The notes beneath the pieces were generated by a model, which was not told the origin of the DNA, searched no databases, and saw only the letters and a program-made list of their open reading frames with translations. From contig ARYC01002099.1 of NCBI GenBank assembly GCA_000711775.1, forward strand, positions 34,688-98,687: a stretch of 64,000 nucleotides of DNA. Reading direction: 5' to 3'. The translations under genes and the position numbers were made by a program. Source of the stretch: Oxytricha trifallax (taxonomy: Eukaryota; Ciliophora; Spirotrichea; Sporadotrichida; Oxytrichidae). Positions 59,205 to 64,000 of this stretch are shown in pieces (within the stretch, counting starts at the first letter, position 1; each line of letters starts with the position of its first letter).

Positions 59205-60425
59205 ATAATTAAACGACGAAGTGATTAGTCTTCTGAATGGAAGAAGTAGACATCTAAATTCAAGCTTGCTATTAAAATATACTGTCTTAAGAGAGGCAAT
59301 AATGCTGACATGAAAGATGAAGGAATAAATCATTAAATCCATGTTAAGAGATTTAATTATAAATGTAAAACAATTAAATTGACATAGATTTTAAATATTT
59401 GAGAGGTTTTAATGATATAAGCTTAAGAGAATACTCAGAAATCTAGGAGCTATTTAAAACAACAAGAAGTTGAGAAAGTAACGAACTGAGGATAACCTAA
59501 CAACAAGAATGAAAGAGTTAAACAAGAGCATTTTCACTTTGAGGCCACTAACCATCACTAATATTTCCATAAGTAAACTTCTATTGCGTACTCTCGAACT
59601 CTTTTTGTGATAACTTTGCCAAATCCTGCAGAAGCATCTACCAAGTTAAATTCTTTTAAAAAAATAAATATAAGGTTTATTGTTTTATTGACTGTAATTT
59701 ATTGAGCGAAAACTCTAGGTCAACTCCCATTTTCTAAAGTTTTACTTATAAAACCAAGGCAATAGTTTTAATGAAATTGGGGTGGTTTAAATTTATTCTT
59801 TTTGGAATTAAATACTCTAATTAATTATGAAACATAATATTTATAAGAAGCATACCTATCTTGAGAATCAAACTCTTAACTATTGATTTATAGTATCATG
59901 TTCTACCAATTGTATATTGATTTAATATTTTTTTTATCAACTATTTTTAATTTAAATGTAAAGTCTTGAATTATTTAAACTCCCTCGTTAATGTGAGATT
60001 CTCTTAGATTTGAGGAGGAGTTAGTTGAGATTTGAGAAGAATTCAAAAATGAGTAATGCTCAAGTGAGCAAAAAACTTTCACAAATTTTTAATTAATTCA
60101 TGATGATGGATATGTTTGCTAGAGGAAATGACAACATGCCAAGAAAATCATTCAATGCAGTGTCAGAGTGAGATAAAAGGCTACAATGGATTTAAAGAAG
60201 CCAATTAAGGTAGTTGAAATTTCATCATTCTAGGATTCTAAATTAAATTAATTTATTAGAGGACAAACCAAAAAAATACCTAAAAAAGTAATTAATAATA
60301 ATATTAATTAGAAACATGAATTATATTAATAAATTTGCCTCAAATAAATGTTATTTATCTTTATGAATTCTATAATTATGTTAAAGGTTTTTGCAGTGAC
60401 AAATATTGTGCTAGTTCTTAGTATT
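59205..60425. other. AT-rich spacer before TBE copy 3
   Basis: No gene is supported. The ATT at 60423-60425 directly before CAAAACCCC fits the ANT target triplet described for TBE insertion. Confidence 0.4.
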
Positions 60426-60564
60426 CAAAACCCCAAAACCCCTTAGTAAGGTTTATAAGTGCTTTGATTTGTAGGGTATTGTTGGGGTCTTATTGGGGTT
60501 AGTAGAGAAAATGCAGGTTTTTTGTGAATTTAATGAATATTTAATGAGTATTATTGTATATAAT

Positions 60565-62814
60565 TCAAACAAATTTTATCTGCTTATCTTTGTGGTACCT
60601 CTTGAATTTAGCTCTCTTGAGTGCTTCATGTATGTCTTCAAGCGATTATCTTGGATAAGCTGGAGCTCTCACGATTATCATCTCTACAAGCTTTAATTTC
60701 ATTGCAGACATCTTCCTGATGTATATGTTTAGAAACCAAACTTATTGATTATTTTTCGTACTTTGTTCCAAAGTAAGACATATTTCCATATCGCACTCTA
60801 AGATTATGGCAGCAACTGCCCAAACATCCCATTAAACAGAGCCATTAGTCCACTTCTCCCTGATTGGAAAGTATCCTTGAGTGCCAAGCACCTTAGCCAA
60901 AGTCACAATTTCTTATCTTATAGCTTTATTGAAATCAATGACTACAATTTCTAAAGGACAGAGATTTAACATAACATTTTCAGGCTTCAAATCTCTATGT
61001 ACATACCCAAATTCATGGAGCTCTAAAACACCCTTAATCATTTCTGACAGTATCTCATTTAAATCATCTGGGTATCTATTATGATAGAGATACTCTCTTA
61101 AAGTCATTTCAAACTTTTTCAGTCTTAATGCAACAAAGCCATGCCCAAAAATAACTCCATCAAGTCTAAGCAAGTTCTTAAACTATTTTTTCTAAGCCTC
61201 CCTCAGTATTATGTATTCATTTGCAAATTCATTTTGATACTGCTCATTTTTAATGAGATACTTGAAAGGATATACTTTGTAAGCATACTCATCAACCACT
61301 ATCAGCTTAGCCTTGTTTGGCAAGTCAAAATGCAAGTAATTTTCAATACAGCTTTCAATATCAATTGCATTCAATGCAGGTATATACATAGCTCACTCTT
61401 AAAGACATGCTACAAGAGTACCATTTGCTGGCTAATTCATTGATTCAAAACGCTTCTGCCTCTTGACCCTTTCCTCCTGTTCTCTTTATGACTCAAGAGA
61501 GTTATTTTTTCTTTTAGCAGGTAAAGCGAATAAGTTGAAATAAGAATGGTTGTATATTTAAAATACAGATATATAATGAAAATATCAATAGCATCAACTC
61601 TAGTATTGTCTTAAAACCTCAATTTTCTTCATTATCTTCTTCATCCCTATCATACCTTGTTCTGCTTCAAACCACGAAAAATATTCGCGTTGAGCTCTTG
61701 ATCTTATTAGTGTCAAAGATATCTGAGCTAGAGATGCTGTGGCTGCAACTCGACCACTTCTCACATTAACACTGTGTTGGTGGAGATGCTGTTAGCCTTA
61801 GAGAATCCATTATGTTTAGCCAAAATTTAAGAAATTTCAGAGATTTAATAAATTAAATTAGGTCTATTAAAACTTTTTAAGTTTTAATGTTTGAGAAATT
61901 TTAATCATACTAATAGTTTTAATCTATAACGAAATTTAATTAGAGAGGTTTTAATTAATTTTAATAAAAAATATAATAATTCAAACAAAACCTAATTTAA
62001 TTTATTAAATCTCTGAAATTCTAAAATTTTGGCTAAACATAATGGAGTCTCTAAGGCTAACAGCATCTCCACCAACACAGTGTTAAAGTGAGAAGTGGTC
62101 GAGTTGCAGCCACAGCATCTCTAGCTCAGATATCTTTGACACTAAGAAGATCAAGAACTCAACGCAAATATTTTTCGTGGTTTGAAGCAGAACAAGGTAT
62201 GACAGGGATGAAGAAGATAATGAAGAAAATTGAGGTTTTAAGACAATACTAGAGTTGATGCTATTGACATTTTCATTATATATCTGTATTTTAAATATAC
62301 AACCATTATTATTTCAACTTATTCGCTTATAAGCTTTTAAGTTTCTTTATCTTTTATTAGGAATTCACTTAAGTGGTGCTTTTGCATATGCCTCTTTACT
62401 TTGGCTGAGTGAGTATAAGACTTCATGCATGTTGTGCAATGGTACCTTCCATCCACTTTGTCATGTTTAAAATAGATCTTGGCTTTGCCAGAATGTACTT
62501 CTTTAATGTGCCTCTTCAAGCTCGACTCAGTTGAGAAGAAATTTTAGCAGTCTTCACATTAAAATGTTTTAATTTTTTCAATTGGTTGCTGTTCCTTATC
62601 TTCCTCAACCAATTCAATTTATATTTAAACTCCTATCTCTGCACTCTACTTCTTGTTTTAAACTTATATTTTAAAGACATCAGCTTCAAACTCTAGAGCT
62701 CTTAGCTCAACCTCCTTTTCAATATAAATTACTTCTGGTTTCTTGGAGGACAAAGTTGAGTAATGATTGACCTGTTCCAAGTGAAACTGCCTTACGATTT
62801 AAGTTGGACGCCAT
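60565..62814 (-). pseudogene. TBE 57 kDa zinc-finger/kinase gene, split by palindrome
   Basis: From ATG 62814 (MASNLNRKAVSLGTGQSL), one frameshift leads into a long frame. It has C2H2 finger 1 FQCEDCQNFFSTESSLKRH, SGKAKIYFKHDKVDG and finger 2 YHCTTCMKSYTHSAKVKRH. The 805-bp palindrome (61524-62328) then interrupts the linker. The kinase follows: VVDEYAYKVYPF (ATP-binding Lys), FANEYIIL (helix C Glu), YVHRDLKPENVML, VVIDFNKAIR (DFN instead of DFG), LGTQGYFPIREKW and VQWDVWAVAAIILE. It ends YHKDKQIKFV and TGA 60565. Apart from the early shift and the insertion the frame is well kept, better than copies 1 and 2. Confidence 0.92.
61524..62328. mobile_element. 805-bp palindromic element inside the kinase gene
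   Basis: Arms of about 340 bp (61524-61863 and 61989-62328), highly similar but with scattered differences, ends AAGCGAATAAGTTGAAATAA and its inverse. The arms are richer in G+C than the spacer, and each holds a short frame starting M-D/E-SLRLTASPPTQC with both copies conserved. The element is flanked by GTA on the left and ATA on the right, so a TA duplication is possible but not clean. Confidence 0.87.
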
Positions 62815-62999
62815 GTTTAAATTCAAATTTGAATTTCTATTATAAAGCTCTAATAACTATTCTGGCTATAGTCACTCTGTATAGGAGTTGATACGACAAC
62901 AATTATGGTTGAATATAAGGTGTTAGAGATCATATTTATGCTTTGTTTATAAATTTAATTTTTCTAATTTCATACTTAATAATTTCGATTTAGGTACCA

Positions 63000-63200
63000 A
63001 CTAAGTATAAAATTGAGTTGGTACTGGTACCAATTAGGTTTTGAACCATTTTGGAACTTTTCCATTAAAACCTCATTAGTTTAAAACTTGGTACTAAAAT
63101 TAAGTTTTGGTACTATTATATTGGTACCAATTAAATTTAAACGAATTTAGTACCGGTACTAATTAAGTTTAAACAAATTTAGTACTAATTTAATGGAACT
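63000..63200 (+). promoter_or_regulatory. GGTACTAATTAAG repeats between TBE genes
   Basis: A cluster of GGTACCAATTA, GGTACTAAAATTAAG and GTACTAATTAAGTTTAAAC words in the divergent spacer. It is nearly identical to 12330-12480 in copy 1. Confidence 0.5.
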
Positions 63201-63348
63201 AAATTGATAATAATGGAGCTCCATCTCTAAAGTTTGATACAGCTTCTGCCAGCTTTCTCCACGTATCCTTACCAGGTTGACCTCCTATAAGATGCCCATA
63301 TTTAATACGAAGATTTTTAATAGTAGGATCCAGAACTCTATATATTTA

Positions 63349-63714
63349 TGATATATTTTTTGGAAAATAGAGAATTATAACAATTTGATTAACAATAATA
63401 TGATTAGTAATAATAGCAATAGAAATGGAAATCTTAAAAATCAGTTTCACTTCTTCCAATGCATTGAACTTCGTCGTATTCAGATTAGTATTATGCTTCC
63501 TTTGACTTGTCACTGCAGACCCTTGTGAAGTCTTCGTCAAGCACCACAGCAACTCTTACCTGGTATAACCTATAAAAAAAAATAATTTCAGATATGTTTT
63601 TTGTAACTTACATTATTAGTGAGTGGCACTGCACATTCTGATCAGACATTTTGATTATTTTTTAATATTGTTAATCAAATTGTTATAATTCTCTATTTTC
63701 CAAAAAATATATCA
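63349..63714. mobile_element. Intron-bearing mini-element, copy D (366 bp)
   Basis: The best-defined copy. Terminal inverted repeats of ~50 bp begin TGATATATTTTTTGGAAAAT and are flanked by TA on both sides. It sits in the spacer of TBE copy 3. On the minus strand a mini-gene starts with ATG at 63649 (MSDQNVQCHSLI). A 42-bp intron then follows, from GTAAGTTAC at 63611 to TTTTTATAG at 63570, of typical ciliate size. Exon 2 reads VIPGKSCCGA in the frame shared with other copies, although TGAs follow. Copies A, B and C keep the same layout. Confidence 0.72.
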
Positions 63715-63753
63715 TAATTATAATTTGAAATTCAATAAGAAGAGAAGGAACAA

Positions 63754-64000
63754 GGATGGGATCTATAAGTACTGCAATGAAAAGGGTTGAAGCTTAAGAA
63801 ATGATCTCAAGATTTAGAAGCAAGGAAGATCTCTATCGATACCTCACTTAGCATGGTAAGTATGTGGCATATACTTAATCATATACTATAGGGGTTTATT
63901 CCTTCCAACGATGGAAGGTACCAAAATTTAATTCTTAAAAGCTATATTCTGCGATGAGAAGAAAGCCTTTAAAAACAGTGAAATAAAGTTGATAGATATA
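63754..64000 (+). pseudogene. TBE 22 kDa protein gene, 5' part
   Basis: From ATG 63754 the frame reads MGSISTAMKRVEAQEMISRF and RSKEDLYRYLTQHGKYVA, matching the copy at 38830 (RFRSKEDLYRYLVQQGNELI). A shift near 63890 moves the next conserved part (LPTMEGTKI) out of frame. The gene runs off the window. Confidence 0.82.

Larger units (their letters stand above)
60426..64000. mobile_element. TBE transposon copy 3 (cut by window end)
   Basis: Starts with CAAAACCCCAAAACCCC, the two-repeat telomere-like terminus of TBE elements, followed by TTTATAAGTGCTTTGATTTG as in copy 2 and the inner motif GGGGTTAGTAGAGAAAATG. Contents are the 57 kDa gene (minus), the divergent spacer and the start of the 22 kDa gene (plus). 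The transposase would lie beyond 64000. It is interrupted by an 805-bp palindrome in the 57 kDa gene and a 366-bp mini-element in the spacer. Confidence 0.93.

Noticed and set aside
60426..60442. True telomere (CAAAACCCCAAAACCCC)
   Set aside because: Only two repeats, followed by conserved TBE terminal sequence and preceded by an ANT triplet, so it is a transposon end and not a chromosome end.
60881..61443. Plus-strand frames over the kinase region
   Set aside because: They are antisense shadows of the minus-strand finger/kinase gene, which has clear kinase motifs.

Overview
The window reads as germline (micronuclear) DNA of a spirotrich ciliate, most likely a hypotrich in the Oxytricha/Stylonychia group. 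Three things support this. (1) Long reading frames are open only if TAA and TAG are read as glutamine and TGA is the sole stop; the transposase at 37052-38029 has about 18 such codons in conserved protein context. (2) Several ~4 kb transposons carry the three genes known from the telomere-bearing elements (TBEs) of these ciliates: a Tc1/IS630-type DDE transposase, a ~22 kDa protein and a ~57 kDa C2H2-finger/kinase protein. They have C4A4-like ends, and the best-preserved copy sits next to an ANT target triplet. (3) The DNA is very AT-rich and is packed with nested, TA-flanked inverted-repeat elements and short isolated coding-like stretches, as expected of germline-limited DNA and internal eliminated sequences. 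The host assignment is inference. Standard-code gene calling breaks almost every real gene here.

Layout. 0-5 kb: a decayed DDE transposase (633-1250), then a 2.5 kb inverted-repeat element (2489-4990) carrying a Rep-like superfamily 3 helicase gene that is split by a 415-bp fold-back element. 7.2-8.3 kb: a 1.1 kb inverted-repeat element with an unrecognised protein. 11.1-15.5 kb: a decayed TBE with a fold-back element in its transposase, another transposase fragment and a separate fold-back. 15.9-16.5 and 48.4-49.1 kb: two copies of a GC-richer, hairpin-containing repeat. 17-36 kb: AT-rich DNA with scattered coding-like islands, a second Rep-like helicase relic (20.7-21.6 kb) and copies of a small intron-bearing element. 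36.3-41.3 kb: a nested stack, namely a small element interrupted by a 4.57 kb unit made of a TBE flanked by inverted fold-back sequence. 43.3-45.3 kb: two head-to-head TBE remnants. 46.6-48.4 kb: a second Rep-helicase element with a fold-back in one arm. 58.3-59.2 kb: a near-perfect 875-bp palindrome. 60.4-64.0 kb: a third TBE cut by the window end and itself interrupted by an 805-bp palindrome and a 366-bp element.

The most interesting pattern: the two Rep-helicase elements, the unknown-protein element, the cargo-free fold-backs and the TBE composite all begin with related sequence (TTGTTAAAATAG-like, then a G-rich GGRAARTTA-like block), and nearly all ends adjoin TA. This looks like one superfamily of elements with interchangeable cargo, some carrying iteron-like repeats beside a viral-type replication helicase. 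I did not see rRNA or tRNA genes, true telomeres or CRISPR arrays. The isolated coding-like islands are given low confidence, because A-rich DNA read with only one stop codon easily looks protein-like.
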